A stretch of DNA of 64,000 bases. Source: Chimonanthus salicifolius. Lineage: Eukaryota > Streptophyta > Magnoliopsida > Laurales > Calycanthaceae. The position numbers were made by a program, and so were the translations under genes. The notes below the pieces were generated by a model. The model did not search any database. It was not told where the DNA came from and saw only the letters and a list, made by a program, of their open reading frames with translations. The stretch is taken from assembly GCA_013350335.1 (NCBI GenBank), contig CM023532.1, positions 96,506,786-96,570,785 on the forward strand. The letters are read 5' to 3'. The stretch's first letter is position 1; each line of letters starts with the position of its first letter. This document shows, in pieces, positions 11,372 through 23,490 of the stretch.

Positions 11372-14035
11372 GCTCACGACAATTACAATTGTAGCACCTT
11401 CTAAGATTGGCTAATGGGGTATTATTAGAAGAGAGGCAGCCACAAGCAAGGGGTACACGGCATTGCTAAACAAAGGGTCATGGCACCTTCTAAGTTGGGT
11501 TTAATTGGAAGTAATAAGGGAAAGGCAAGGAGGGGCGCATGGCACCTTTTAAATATGGGATTAAGTGGAGGTCTTTATAAAAGAAAGAACCACAACAAGT
11601 GCACACAGCAATTGTATCTTAGTACCTTCTAAATTAGGACTTATTGGAGTTTTAAAAGAAAGGCAACACAAGGAAAGAGTGCACACGGCAATGGTGATTT
11701 TGGCAAGGAACACACGCCAATGGCCATTTCAGCAAAGGGCACATGGTTTTAGGCAAGTGCTAAGTTAAAGGGTCTTGGTACCTTCTAATATTGGACAAAT
11801 TAGTAGTAATAAAAGGAGAGAAAGGAGAGGCACATGGCATTACACAAATCAGCAAGCATTGACGCATTGTGCTCTTGGCAAGAAGGTGTTCTTAGTTTGT
11901 GAAAGATCAAAGAGAAGAAGAGGCTAAGGAAAGAAGAAGATTGGAAGAGCAAGATCAAACGACGGAAAACCGGAGGAGTCGCGGAACGGGTAAGTGATTT
12001 TATAATTTTTGTTTAAAAGAAAAGAACCATAGGGTTCGGCCATAGTGTATGGCCGAACCCCATGGAAGAAAAATTGGAAGATGAATGTGATGATTTTAAT
12101 GGAAAGAAAGAACCATAGGGTTTGGCCATAGTGCATGGCCGAACCCCATGGAAGGTTATTGGCTAGTTTTTAAATGGGAGTTTGATGTTAATGGTATATG
12201 ATTTTTGAAAGGATTAAATGGAAGATGGTTAGTGAAGAACCTTAAACCATGGGTTCGGCCAAGGGGCATGGCCGAACCCCACAAATAATTATGGAATTAT
12301 ACTCATGTGGTTATATCATGGAAAGGATGGCAATTTTGTAAATACATGATAAAATGGAGGATCATGGGTTCGGCCATGATGTATGGCCGAACCCCATGAG
12401 GTTTAGTTTTGGATTTAAATTATTAAGGAATTTATATTGGAGTTGGTTAATGAATCCATATGGGTTTAAATGGTTTAATAAAAAGGGTTGAATCCCATGG
12501 AAGAACTTTAGTAAATTTTAATGGAAGGTTGTTGGTTATTTTTATGGGATGAAAACCATGGAATAATTATATGGTTTCAAAAGGGTTATTGATGTTCAAG
12601 ATGAAGCAAGGAACCACATGGCCGAACCCTATGGAAAGAATATTAATAATTTTAATGGATTTAAATGAGTGGATAAATATGTTGTTTTAATGATCATGGA
12701 AGATTAAGGATTTATGAATTTTAAAGAGAACATTTTGGAACCATAGGGTTCGGCCATGGTGTATGGCCGAACCCCATGGAGGATGTTACTAATTTAGAAA
12801 GTATCTAAATATGGACTTATTTTTGGTGGTTGATTAAATAGAGACCATTGAAGATGTTTATTAAATTGGGAAACTTTCTAAATATGGAAGGTGGAGTTTA
12901 GTTTAGAAAGGATCTAAGCATGGTGATTAAAATAGAAGGTGGAGATTAAATTTGGAAAGCTTCTAAATATGGAAGGAACCTTGAATTATGATTTAATTAA
13001 GGAGATTAAATTGGAAAGTCTCCAATTATGGAAGGTGGAGATTAACTTGGTAAGTCTCCAATTATGGAAGGTGGAGATTAAATTGGTAAGTCTCTAATTA
13101 TGGAAGGGAGATTAAATTGGAAACCTTCTAATTAGGAAAGTTGTATATTAAATTTAGGAAGTTTCTATTTATGAAACTTCTAATTATGGACTTGCTATTT
13201 ATGGATTTTCTAATAATGGCAAAGTGGTAATTAAAGGTTACAGTGAAAGATCATGGGTTCGGCCATGGTGTATGGCCGAGCCCCATGAACTTGTTAATGG
13301 GCCATATGTGGGCCTTTGTATAATGTAATTGAATGGTTCACCAAACCAAGGGATGAAGGGTAAGAATAATGAAATTATAGCCTTGAATGGAAATTTTGTA
13401 ATTATCGCCTAAATTGAAAGATCATGGATTCAGCCATGATATATGGCCAAACCCCATGAGATGAGTTGTGGATCAAATATGAACTTAGGCAAATTTTAAT
13501 TTTGAAAGGATTGGATTATGGAATGATAGCCGTGGATGGCATTTTGGTAATTAAGTGAAAATAAGGGGGCCATGGGTTTGGCCATGGTATGTGGCCAAAC
13601 CCCATGGGGATTGTTTTAATGAACATAGGGTTACGTATGTTGGATTAAATGAATGAAGTGTTAATTAAAAATTAGACCAATGGCAATTTGGTAATATCGG
13701 CTGAAAATGATAAACCATGGGGATTGGTTTATGGACTTAAAATATTGTAAATCAAGTGGGACTTGGTTTTAATTGATTGTTATATTATAAGGTAACGGGA
13801 CCTCACAAGGTGTTTACGATCGTGAGCGGTTACCAGACGAAAGACGCAAGGACACGTTAGCGGTCTTTGGTAGGATTTCACCTCTTTGAAATCATGGGTT
13901 TATGTGCATTGTTTTTATCTATTTGATGAATTTATATTGAAAATGATATGTTTCAAATGTGAGGTTTTAATGCTATGTTTATTTTATAAAATAGCATGTG
14001 TTGTATATGTTTCAAATATGAGCTTTTAAATGCTA
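11372..14035 (+). mobile_element. long LTR-like element, right part, with palindromic repeats
   Basis: This continues the element begun at 7648 after the nested LTR. It is AT-rich and non-coding. From 12027 to 13608 it carries eight copies of a roughly 38-bp palindrome, annotated separately. Around 13795-13900 (GGTAACGGGACC, GACACGTTAGCGG) it resembles the transcribed end of gypsy LTRs. The exact right end is unclear; by 14036 the sequence is copia gag on the minus strand. Confidence 0.5.
12027..13608. repeat. eight dispersed ~38-bp palindromes
   Basis: Copies lie at 12027-12065, 12113-12151, 12247-12280, 12363-12399, 12741-12779, 13252-13288, 13423-13459 and 13570-13608. Each has arms CCATGGGGTTCGGCCAT and ATGGCCGAACCCCATGG around a centre of about 4 nt. 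Related copies sit in the 2.81 kb LTR of copies A and C (2320-2806; 27400-27887). Confidence 0.85.
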
Positions 14036-15102
14036 TGATGTGTCTTCTTCCATCATAGTGGTCATGGCTTTCTTTTTAGATCTCTTCTTAGAAGGACATT
14101 CATTAGCAAAGTGACCATATCAATCACAATTAAAACATTGAGTTTCTTTGGGCTTGGATTTTTCTTTAAGTCTATCTTTGGACTTTTCTTTTAAAAAATG
14201 TGTTTTACTTTTATTGAATTCTCTATAGTCTTCTTTATTAACTCTTCTTCTCTCTTTCCTCGTATTAAAATGTTTTAAGAAATTTTTGGCAAGAGTGGCA
14301 ACCTCTTCATCTATATCACTTTGTGAGTCATCAAATTCTTCATCCCTTTTAAATTTAGTTTTTAAAAAAGATTTTAGAGCAACTTCTAGGTTTTTCATCA
14401 TCAAAGTGAAGCTCATAGGTTTGAAGGGATCCTACCAAGTCATCAACCCTCATTAGAGACACATCTCTATATTCTTCAATGGCGGTTACCTTGGGCTTAC
14501 AACTTTTGGGCAGATTTCTTAGTATTTTGGTACAAATTTTAGATTCAGGGATTATTTCACCTAAGGCCCACATGGAATTTACAATGTCACTTAGTTTTGA
14601 ATAGAACTCCATAAACATTTCATTTTCCTCCATTCGTATGTTATCAAATTGTGACTGGAGGATTTGCAAATTGTGACTGGAGGATTTGAAGTTTAGACCT
14701 TTTAACAACTGAAGTTCCTTCATATGTCCTTTCTAAGATGTCCCAAGCATCTTTGGCTGTCACACATGTCATTATACGCTTAAACTCATCTGGTGAGACA
14801 ACACAATTAATGGCATTTAAAGCCTTTCCATATGCAGTATATAGAGTTTTTTCCATGTCGGTCCAGGTGAAGTAATCCTTAGATTTAGTACCAATGATTA
14901 GTTGAATAGATTTTACTGCTTCATCTTTGGCTGATTTTTCAGAGATTTCCTTAACAGGATGTTCCCAACCCCTTACTACTGATTCCCATACGACTCCATC
15001 AAGTGATATAAAGAAGCTTTTCATTTTTGCCTTCCAAGAAGCATAGTTAGAGAGGTCAAAATAGAGAGATTTGGAAACAGGGTGACTATCACCTCTATAC
15101 AT
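14036..15102 (-). pseudogene. Ty1/copia gag, truncated and frameshifted
   Basis: The minus-strand ATG at 15102 starts a copia Gag: the YFDLSNYASWKAKMKSF segment and the AKDAWDILERTYEG segment are typical of the gag capsid domain, followed by a Lys-rich tail and a CCHC knuckle beginning CFNCD near 14125. A roughly 22-bp tandem duplication (14647-14690) shifts the frame, so three overlapping pieces (15102-14644, 14723-14355, 14416-14120) together make the protein. A TGA lies inside the knuckle. No protease, integrase or reverse transcriptase follows; the element stops near 14036. Gag would have formed the virus-like particle. Confidence 0.85.
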
Positions 15103-15148
15103 GATTCTAGTACAAGATCAACTCAGACGATTAAGTCCAACTCAGAGT

Positions 15149-15168
15149 AACCAAGCTCTTGATACCAA
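15149..15168 (-). other. copia primer-binding site
   Basis: On the minus strand TGGTATCAAGAGCTTGGTT lies directly after the LTR end and before gag. It is the initiator-Met tRNA type of site used by plant copia elements, with one extra A relative to the usual form. Confidence 0.7.
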
Positions 15169-15169
15169 T

Positions 15170-16663
15170 TGAAATTCCATTAGTAGAAGTATGCCCGACT
15201 TAGAAGGGGGTGAATAGGTCGGTTTTCAATTTTAGTTCCATTTTAAATATAAATCAGATTTAATAATATGTGTAGCGGAATAAACGTGTGTGCAAGTGAT
15301 AAACAAATGAATCAAACCATTAATGCAAACCACACATGCACAACGATATATAATGGTTTGGTTCCCCTGAACCTACATCCTCTCTTGGACTCATCCTCTC
15401 TAGGGCTATCCCAAATATACTATGTATGGGTCTTACACCCAAATAGTACAACCTAGTTTTTTTATAGAGATTCAACTCAATCGGTCTAATCCTCTACACC
15501 TATTTTTTAAAGTGGTTTGAACACACTGTTCTAATCCACTTTACAATGTTTGAAATAAAATAAAGAAGAAATACTTGCCTTGGGCCTTAACCGTTTTCCT
15601 TTAAGCTCTTTCTTCTTTACTGAATCTGTGCGCTCCTTTCCATTAAATTAGTATCATCAAAGTATTCATCGGTACAGCAGTAGGACTTGGGTATGACTGG
15701 TTTTATAGTCCTATATGACCGCCTTACTCTTCATCAGGATTGGGGTATTGATTACCCAAACATTCACTAAGGAAGATGATGAAGAAGGTGTAAAGAGGGA
15801 AGGCTAAATGATCTGACACACTGTAATCCTTTTCCTATTTTTCTCTGTGTATCCAGTCCCTCTTACAAAAGGCTTACTGTTATTTTATAAGACAGTTTGT
15901 GGTTTTGCAGTAAGTCACGCCAGAGAGGCCTTGCGGATTCCAATGAGGCCTCACCAGCGGTAATTCTGTAAGGACAGCACATATGTGCAAGTTAATCTGT
16001 CTAGTCAGAATCCAACCACCTCATATCCACCGTGCATGATTTGCAATCAATTTATCTTAGCCATCGATCAAGGATTAGATGGGAAGATTGCAAGATGGTT
16101 TACAACTCATGGAGGAGCCTTTCCATTCTTGTCTACATGGACAGCTCCCCAACGGTATTCAAATTCAAGCTGTGTGAGGTGGCAGCAACTCACCATGTGG
16201 ATACATATTCTTTTACCGTAATTATATTCCAATTAATTTACTATAATTATCTTCCAATCAATTTACCATAATTAGCTCCCAATCAAAAGGACACAGATTT
16301 TAACTTCCTAAATCTATAGGAGACTGAGTCAGCAAGACCCAAGGTCAGCTGGATTATAGTTGTACGAAAAACAACTCAGCTCAACTCAGTACAGCTCAGC
16401 ACAACTGGTTGCGAGGCCTCGGCAGACTGCATGAGGCCTCGCTGAAAGTCACTTATTATCTTATTTTCCAGTTTATAACCAATTGACTTCTAAGGTAATT
16501 GATTTAGCCTAAGGTCTCCTACGGTTCACTTACCTTTGTGCCAATACCGTATTTGGCGTAGACGCTTCAACTTCATAGTAGATCTTCTTATTCATCCAAG
16601 GCAAGTCCAACTGAGTCACGTAATTGACAATAAGGTTGACTCGGACGAACCGGGGCACTTACA
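15170..16663 (-). mobile_element. copia 5' LTR, about 1.49 kb
   Basis: On the plus strand it runs from TGAAATTCC to CACTTACA, giving a minus-strand LTR that starts TGTAAGTGCC and ends TTTCA next to the primer-binding site. The text near 15195-15225 (GGGGGTGAATAGGTCGG) is typical of SIRE/Maximus-type LTRs. It borders the telomere-like array without any spacer. The 3' LTR is absent. No gene is seen within it. Confidence 0.7.
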
Positions 16664-19600
16664 GGGTTTAGGGTTTAAGGGGTTTAAGTGTTTTAGGTTT
16701 AGGCTTTTGGGTTTCAGGGTTTTAGCTTTAGGGTTTTATGGTTTTAGGGTTTAGGGTTTTTGGGGTTTAGGGTTTTGGATTTTGGGATTTTAGGGTTTCT
16801 GGGTTTAAGGGTTTTAGGGCTTTAGGTTTTAGGGTTAGGGTTGAGGGTTTAGGGTTGAGGGCTTAGGGTTTAGGGTTTTAGGATTTTAGAATTTTCAAGG
16901 TTTAGGGTTTTAGGGTTCTAGGGGTTTGGGGTTTAGGGTTTAGGATTTTAGGGTTTTAGGATTTAGGGTATAGGGTTTTAGAATTTTAGGGTTTTGGGGT
17001 TCAGGATTTAGGATTTTAGGGTTTCAGGGTTTTGGGGTTTAGGATTTAGGGTTTTAGCGTTTTAGGGTTTCAGGTTTTAGGGGTTTAGGATTTTCAGGTT
17101 TTAGGTTTTAAGGTTTAAGGTTTTGGGTTTAGGGTTCAGGGTTAGGGTTTAGGGTTTAGGGTTTTAGTATTTTGGGTTTTATGGGATTAGAGAGGATTTA
17201 AGGTTTTAGGGTTTCGGGTTTTAGGGGTTTAGGATTTTTAGGTTTTTGGGTTTTAGGGTTTTAAGGTTTAAGTTTTGGGTTTAGGGTTTAGGGTTCAGGG
17301 TTAGGGTTTAGGGTTTAGGGTTTTAGTATTTTGGGTTTTATGGGATTAGGGTGTTAGGATTTTAAGAGTTTAGTGTTTAGGGTTTTGGGTTTAACTTTCA
17401 GCGCTAAGGGTTTTCGGGTTTTCGGGGTTTACAGTTTAGGATTTTAGGGTTTAATGTTTTATGGGTTTAGAGTTTAGGGTTTAGGGTTTAGGGTTTAGGG
17501 TTTTAGGGTTTTAGAGTTTAGGGTTTAGGGTTTAGGTTTAGGGTGTAGGGCTTAGCGTTTAGGGTTTAGGGTTTAGGTTTTAGGGTTTTAAAAGGTTATA
17601 GGGTTTTAGAATTTTAGGGTTTTGGGGTTTAGGATTTAGGGTTTAGGGTTTAGGGTTTTAGGATTGACGGTATAGGGTTTTAGAATTTTAGGTCTTTAGT
17701 GTTTAGGTTTTAGGGTGTAGGGTTTTTTGGGTTTTAGGGGTTTATGGTTTAGGGTTTAGGGTTTTAGGGTTTTAGGGCTTTACGATTTTAGGGTTTTAGG
17801 GGTTGAGGGTATTAAGATTTAGGGTTTAGGGTTTAGGGTTTTAGGGTTTTAGAATTTTAGGATTTTATGGTTTAGGGTCTAGGATTTAGGGTTTTAGGGT
17901 TTTAGGATTGTAGGGTTTCTGGGTTTTAGGGTTTTACGGGTTTAGGTTTTAGGGTTTAGGGTTTAGGGTTTAGGTTTTAGGGATTAGGGTTTAGGGTTTA
18001 GGGTTTACGGTTTCTAGGTTTTACGGTTTTAGAATTTAGGGTTTAGGCATTAGGGTTTTATGGTTTTAACGTTTATGGTTTTATGGGTATAATGGTTTAC
18101 GGTTTTAGGGTTTAGGTTTTAGGATTGTAGGGTTTTAGGGTTTAGGGTTTAGGGTTTAGGTTTTAAGGTTTAGGTTTTCGGGTTTTAGGGTTTTAGAGTT
18201 TAGGGTTTAGTGTTTAGGGTTTAGGGTTTAGGGTTTAGGGTTCAGGGTTTAGGCTTTAGAGTTTAGGTTTTGGGGTTTTGGGTTTTTGGGTTTTAGGGGT
18301 TTAGGGTTTAGGGTTTTGGTCTTTTAGGTTTTAGGGCTTTATTGTTTTGGATTTTAGGGGTTGAGGGTTTAGAGGTTTAGGGTTTTACGCTTTTAGGGTT
18401 TTTGAGTTTAGTATTTTATGGTTTAGCGTTTAGGGTTTTAGGGCTTTAGTATTTTTGGGTTTAAAGGTTTAGGGTTTAGGGTTTAGGGTTTTACGCTTTT
18501 AGGGTTTTTGAGTTTAGGATTTTATGGTTTAGGGTTTAGGGTTTTGGGTTTTAGGGCTTTAGTATTTTTGGGTTTTAGGGTTTAGGTTTTAGAGTTTAGG
18601 GTTTAGGTTTTAGGGATTACGGTTTAGGGTTTACGGTTTCAGGGTTTTAGGGTTTTAGAATTTAGGCTTAGGGTTTAGGGTTTTTTAGTTTCAAGTTTTA
18701 AGGTTTAGGCATTAGGGTTTAGGGTTTAAGGGTTTTATCGTTTTAGGATTTAGGGATTTAGGGTTTTCGGGTTTAGGTTTTAGGGTTTTAGGGTTGAGGG
18801 TTTTGGGTATAGGGTGAAGTTTTAGGGATTAGGGTTTAGGGTTTATGGTTTTACGGATTAGGGTTTAGAGTTTAGGGTTTAGGGTTAGGGTATAGGGTTT
18901 AGGTTTAGGGTTTTAGGGTTTTAGGTGTTTAGGGTTGAGTGTTTAGAGCTTAGGGTTTAGGGTATAGGGTTTAGGATTTATTGTTAATGGTTTGGGGTTT
19001 AGGTTTTAGGGTTTAGGGTTTTGGGTTTAGGGTTTTAGAGTTTTAGTATTTTAAGTTTTAGGGTTTTAGGGTTTAGGATAGGGTTTTTATGGGTTTAGGG
19101 TTTAGTTTTTATGGTTTTACGGTTTTAGGTATTAGGGTTTTAGGGGTTTAGGATCTTAGTGTTTTAGGGTTTGGGTTTTGGGTTTAGGGTTTATGGTTTA
19201 GGGCTTTAGGGCTTTAGGATGTTATAGTTTTAGGGCTTAGGGTTTTAAGGTTTAGGGTTTTTGGGGTTTAGTGTTTTAGGGTTTTTGGGTTTTAGTGGTT
19301 TATGGTTTAGGGATTAGGGTTTCGGGTTTAGGTTTTAGGGTTTTGGGTTTTAGAGTTTTGGGTTTAGTGGTTAGGGTTTAGGGTTTTAGGGTTTCAGTGT
19401 TTAGTGTAGGATTTTAGGGTTTAGTTTTTAGTATTTTAGCGTTTAGGGTTTTAGGATTTTAGGGTTGTAGGGTTTTATGTTTTGGGGTTTAGGGTTTAGG
19501 GTTTAGGGTTTTAGGGGTTTAGGGTTTTAGGGCTTTAGGGTTTAGGGTTTAGGGTTAGGGTTGAGGGTTTAGGGTTGAGGGCTTAGGGTTTAGAGTTTAG

Positions 19601-22600
19601 GGTTTTAGGGTTTTAGGATTTTAGGATTTTCAAGGTTTTAGGGTTTTAGTATTTAGGGTATAGGGTTTTAAAATTTTTGGGTTTTGGGGTTTAGGATTTA
19701 GGGTTTTAGGGTTTTAGGGTTTTAGGGTTTTAGGGTTTCGGGTTTTAGGGGTTTAGGATTTTTAGGTTTTAGGTTTTTGGATTTTAGGGTTTTAGGGTTT
19801 CGGGTTTTAGGGGTTTAGCATTTTTAGATTTTAGGTTTTTGGGTTTTAGGGTTTAAGGTTTTGGGGTAGGGTTTAGGGTTAGGGTTTAGGGTTTAGGGTT
19901 TTAGTATTTAGGGTTTTATGGGTTTAGGGTTTAGAGTATTAGGGTTTTAGGGGTTTAGTGTTTAGGGTTTTGGGTTTAACTTTTAGGGTTTAGGGTTTTC
20001 GGGTTTTAGGGGTTTACAGTTTCGGATTCTAAGGTTTAGGGTTTATGGATTTAGAGTTTAGGGTTTAGGGTTTAGGGTTTAGGGTTTTAGGGCTTTAGAG
20101 TTTAGGGTTTAGAGCTTAGGGTTTAGGGTTTAGGGTTTAGCGTTTAGGTTTTAGGGTGTAGGGTTTTTCGGTTTTAGGTTTTAGGGTTTAGGGTTTAGGG
20201 TTTTAGGATATAGGGTATAGGGTTCTAGAATTTTAGGGTTTTAGTGTTTAGGTTTTAGGGTGTAGGGTTTTTGGGTTTTAGGGGTTTAGGTTTTACGGTT
20301 TAGGGTTTTAGGGTTTTAGGGCATAAGATTTTAGGATTTTGGGGGTTGAGGGTTTTAAGGTTTAGGGTTTAGGGTTTTAGGTTTTAGGGTTTTAGAGTTT
20401 TAGGATTTTATGGTTTAGGGTTTAGGATTTAGGGTTTTAGGATTTTAGGTTTCAGGTCTTTAGGGTTTTACGGGTTTAGGTTTTAGGGTTTAGGGTTTAG
20501 CTTTTAGGAATAGGGTTTGCGGTTTACGGTTTCTGGGTCTTAGGAGTTGAGCGTTTAGGGTTTGTGATTTATGGTTTCTGGGTTTTACGGTTTTAGAGTT
20601 TAGGGTTTAGGCATTAGGGTTTTATGGTTTTAGCGTTTTATGGTTTTACGATTTAGGGTTTAATGGTTTACGATTTTAGGGTTTAGGTTTTAGGATCGTA
20701 GGGTTTTAGGGTTTAGGGTTTACGTTTTAATGTTTAGGGTTTTCGACTTTTAGGGTTTTAGAGTTTAGGGTTTAGGGTTTAGTGTTTGGGGTTTAAGGTT
20801 TAGGGTTTAGGGTTTAGGGTTTAGGGTTTAGAGTTTAGGTTTTAGGGTTTGGGTTTTTGGGTTTTAGGGGTTTAGGGTTTAGGGTTTAGGGTTTTAGTCT
20901 TTTAGGGTTTTAGGGCTTTAGGAATTTAGGGTTTAGGATTTTAGGGTTTGAGGGTCTGAGGGTTTAAGGGTTTAGGGTTTAGGGTTAAGGGTTTTATGGT
21001 TTTAGAGTTTAGGATTTTATGGCTTAGGGTTTAGGGTATTGGGTTTTATCACTTTAGTATTTTTGGGTTTCAGGGTTTAGGGTTTAGGTTTTAGCGTTTA
21101 GGGTTTAGGTTTTAGGGATTAGGGTTTAGTGTTTACGGTTTCAGGGTTTTAGGATTTTAGAGTTAGGGTTAGGGTTTAGGGTTTTTGGGTTTTAAGTTTA
21201 AGGTTTAGGCATTAAGGTTTAGGGTTTTATGTTTTAGGATTTAGGGATTTTGGGTTTTCGGGTTTAGGGTTTTAGGGTCTTAGGGTTTTAGGGTTTAGGG
21301 TTTAGGGTTTTGGGTTTAGGGTTTCGGGTGAAGTTTTAGGGATTAGGGTTTAGGGGTGGGTTTAGGGTTTTAGGGTTTTAGGGGTTTAGGGTTGAGGATT
21401 TAGGGTTTAGTGTTTAGGGGTTTAGGATTTATTGTTAATGGTTTAGGGTTTTGGTTTTAGGGTTTAGCGTTTAGGGTTTAGGGTTTTAGAGTTTTAGGAT
21501 TTTAGGGTTTAGGGTTTTAGGGTTTTAGGGTTTAGGGTAGGGTTTTATGGGTTAGGGTTTAGTTTTAGGGTTTTACGGTTTTAGGTGTTAGGGTTTTAGG
21601 GGTTGGGATTATAGTGTTTTAGGGTTTTAGGATTTGGGTTTTGGGCTTAGGTTTAGGTTTAGGGTTTAGGGTTTAGGGCTTTAGGATTTTATGGTTTAGG
21701 GCTTAGGGTTTTAGGGTTTAGGACTTTAGGGTTTTAGGGTTTTTGGGGTTTAGTGTATTAGGGCTTTTGGGTTTTAGGGGTTTGGGGTTTAGGGATTAGG
21801 GTTTCGGGTCTAGGTTTTAGGGGTTTAGGGTTTAAGGGTTTTTGGATTTTAGGGTTTAGGGTTTAGGGTTTTAGGGGTTTAGGATTTTAGGGTTTTAGGG
21901 TTTAGCGTTTAGGGTTTAGGGTTTAGCTTTTATGTTTTAGGGGATTTAGGATTTTTGCGTTTTAGGCTTTAGTGTTTAGAGTTTTAGGGTTTTAGGATTT
22001 TAGGATTTTAGTAGTTTAAGGTTTTAGGGTTTTTTGGTTTTAGGAGTTTAGGGTTACGGGTTTACTGTTTCGGGTTTAAGTTTTAGGGTTTGTGGTTTTA
22101 GGGTTTTAGGATTTGGGGTTTAAGGTTTCAGAGTTTTAGGGTTTAGGGTTTTTGGGGTTTAGGGTTATAGGGGTTTAGGATTTTAGTCTTTTAGGGTTTT
22201 ACGGTTTGGGTTTTGGGTTTAGGTTTAGGGTTTAGGGTTTAGGGCATTAGGATTTTATGGTTTTAGGGTTTAGGATTTTAGGGTTTTAGGATTTTAGGGT
22301 TTTAGGGTTTTTGGGGTTTAGTGTATTAGGGTTTTTGGGTTTTGGGGGTTTAGGGTTTAGGGATTAGGGTTTCGGGTTTAGGTTTGAGGGCTTTAGGGTT
22401 CTAGAGTTTTGGGTTTAGTGTTTAGGTTTAGGGTTTAGGGTTTAGTTTTTAGCGTTTTAGGGTTTTAGGGTTTTGGGTTTAGGGTTTAAGGGTTTTTGGG
22501 TTTTAGTGTTTAGGGTTTATGGTTTAGGGCTTAGGGTTTTAGGGTCTAGGGTTTTAGGGGTTTAGGGTTTTAGGGTTTTAGGGTTTAGCTTTTTGGTTTA

Positions 22601-22719
22601 GGGCTTTAGGATTTTGCATTTTAGGCTTTAGTGTTCTAGAGTTTTAGAGTTTTAGGGTTTTAGGATTTTAGGATTTTAGCGGTTTTAAGGTTTTTAGGAT
22701 TTTTGGTTTTAGGAGTTTT
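16664..22719 (+). repeat. degenerate telomere-like (TTTAGGG/TTTTAGGG) array
   Basis: About 6 kb is made of TTTAGGG-like units mixed with TTTTAGGG, TTTTGGGG and single-base variants, all G-rich on the plus strand. Longer passages recur: GGGTTGAGGGCTTAGGG near 16853 and 19573, TTACAGTTT near 17428 and 20010, and TATTGTTAATGGTTT near 18978 and 21430. This implies a higher-order period of roughly 2.45-2.7 kb. It is interstitial in this assembly and ends at a sequencing gap. No genes are seen in it. Confidence 0.9.
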
Positions 22720-22819
22720 NNNNNNNNNNNNNNNNNNNNNNNNNNNNNNNNNNNNNNNNNNNNNNNNNNNNNNNNNNNNNNNNNNNNNNNNNNNNNNNNN
22801 NNNNNNNNNNNNNNNNNNN
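22720..22819. other. assembly gap, 100 N
   Basis: Exactly 100 N, which usually marks a scaffold join of unknown real length. The open frame that spans it is an artefact. Confidence 0.98.
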
Positions 22820-22820
22820 G

Positions 22821-23003
22821 CTTAAGAAGTATTATGATGATGTTCGAACATTGAGAAAAATAGAAATTCTTCTTGAACACATACGACAACACTTGCGAAT
22901 ATGCACTCATAGAAATAACCCACGACATCAACAATATGAAAGACGAAGAATAATTTTAATTCAAGCGTATGCTGTGTTCCAATTAGAAGTATTCAGGACA
23001 TAA
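22821..23003 (+). CDS. EPRV ORF1, 5'-truncated by the gap (copy C)
   Basis: The visible part begins LKKYYDDVRTLRKIE, about eight residues into ORF1, and ends FRT with the same premature TAA as copy A. It retains the ICTHRNNPRHQ segment. The start codon and leader lie in or beyond the gap. Function unknown. Confidence 0.65.
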   Translation, partial: LKKYYDDVRTLRKIEILLEHIRQHLRICTHRNNPRHQQYERRRIILIQAYAVFQLEVFRT

Positions 23004-23031
23004 TCAAAATTACAAGCAATGGCTTTTTGAG

Positions 23032-23268
23032 ATGCCTCCTCGTTCTGTTAGGAGAGAAGAATTATTGCGTGATCTCAGACGTCGTGAAAATCAGCTTAGA
23101 AGATTAGAAAATGCTATCAGACAAATAGATGAAAATATAGCTGCAGGAAGATGTCTTATTATCCGCATACGTACTATTAGGAGATCTATGTTAGTATCCT
23201 CGTGTAATCGTGTAAGAGAATATTGTAACCTTTTGAATGAAGAATTAGAATTATTATCTCATGTCTAA
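23032..23268 (+). CDS. EPRV ORF2, small helical protein (copy C)
   Basis: A 78-aa open frame, identical as far as I can see to the copy A protein (5676-5440). That identity supports a recent duplication of A and C. It is Arg/Glu/Leu-rich with a probable coiled coil. It begins 28 nt after the truncated ORF1 stop. Confidence 0.7.
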   Translation: MPPRSVRREELLRDLRRRENQLRRLENAIRQIDENIAAGRCLIIRIRTIRRSMLVSSCNRVREYCNLLNEELELLSHV

Positions 23269-23395
23269 ATCTTTCCAGGTGAATTATATCTATTAACTGT
23301 GATCTGGAGCTGATCCATCCAATCCTTTTTTTAAACTTTTTGTATTTTCTTTTATGTTCTCTGTTTTTATAATCTGATTGTTGGATAAGGGTTTT

Positions 23396-23459
23396 GATCG
23401 CGTAGTAAGTCCCACTTGAAGCCGAGAAGTGGCATATAGGGCTGTAAATCGTTGACAGG
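23396..23459 (+). promoter_or_regulatory. conserved non-coding element upstream of polyprotein (copy C)
   Basis: It has the same GTCGCG, GTAAGTCCC and GGGCTGTAAATCGTTGACA strings as in the other copies. Confidence 0.5.
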
Positions 23460-23490
23460 TGCTCTTTGATCCACAGTCATATTTACAAAA

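Noticed and set aside
16664..22719. A true chromosome end
   Set aside because: The repeats are degenerate, lie between retroelement and EPRV sequence and end at a scaffold gap. No pure TTTAGGG run of telomere length is present.
22668..22934. An open frame across the gap
   Set aside because: It consists largely of unknown residues from the N stretch and joins unrelated sequences.
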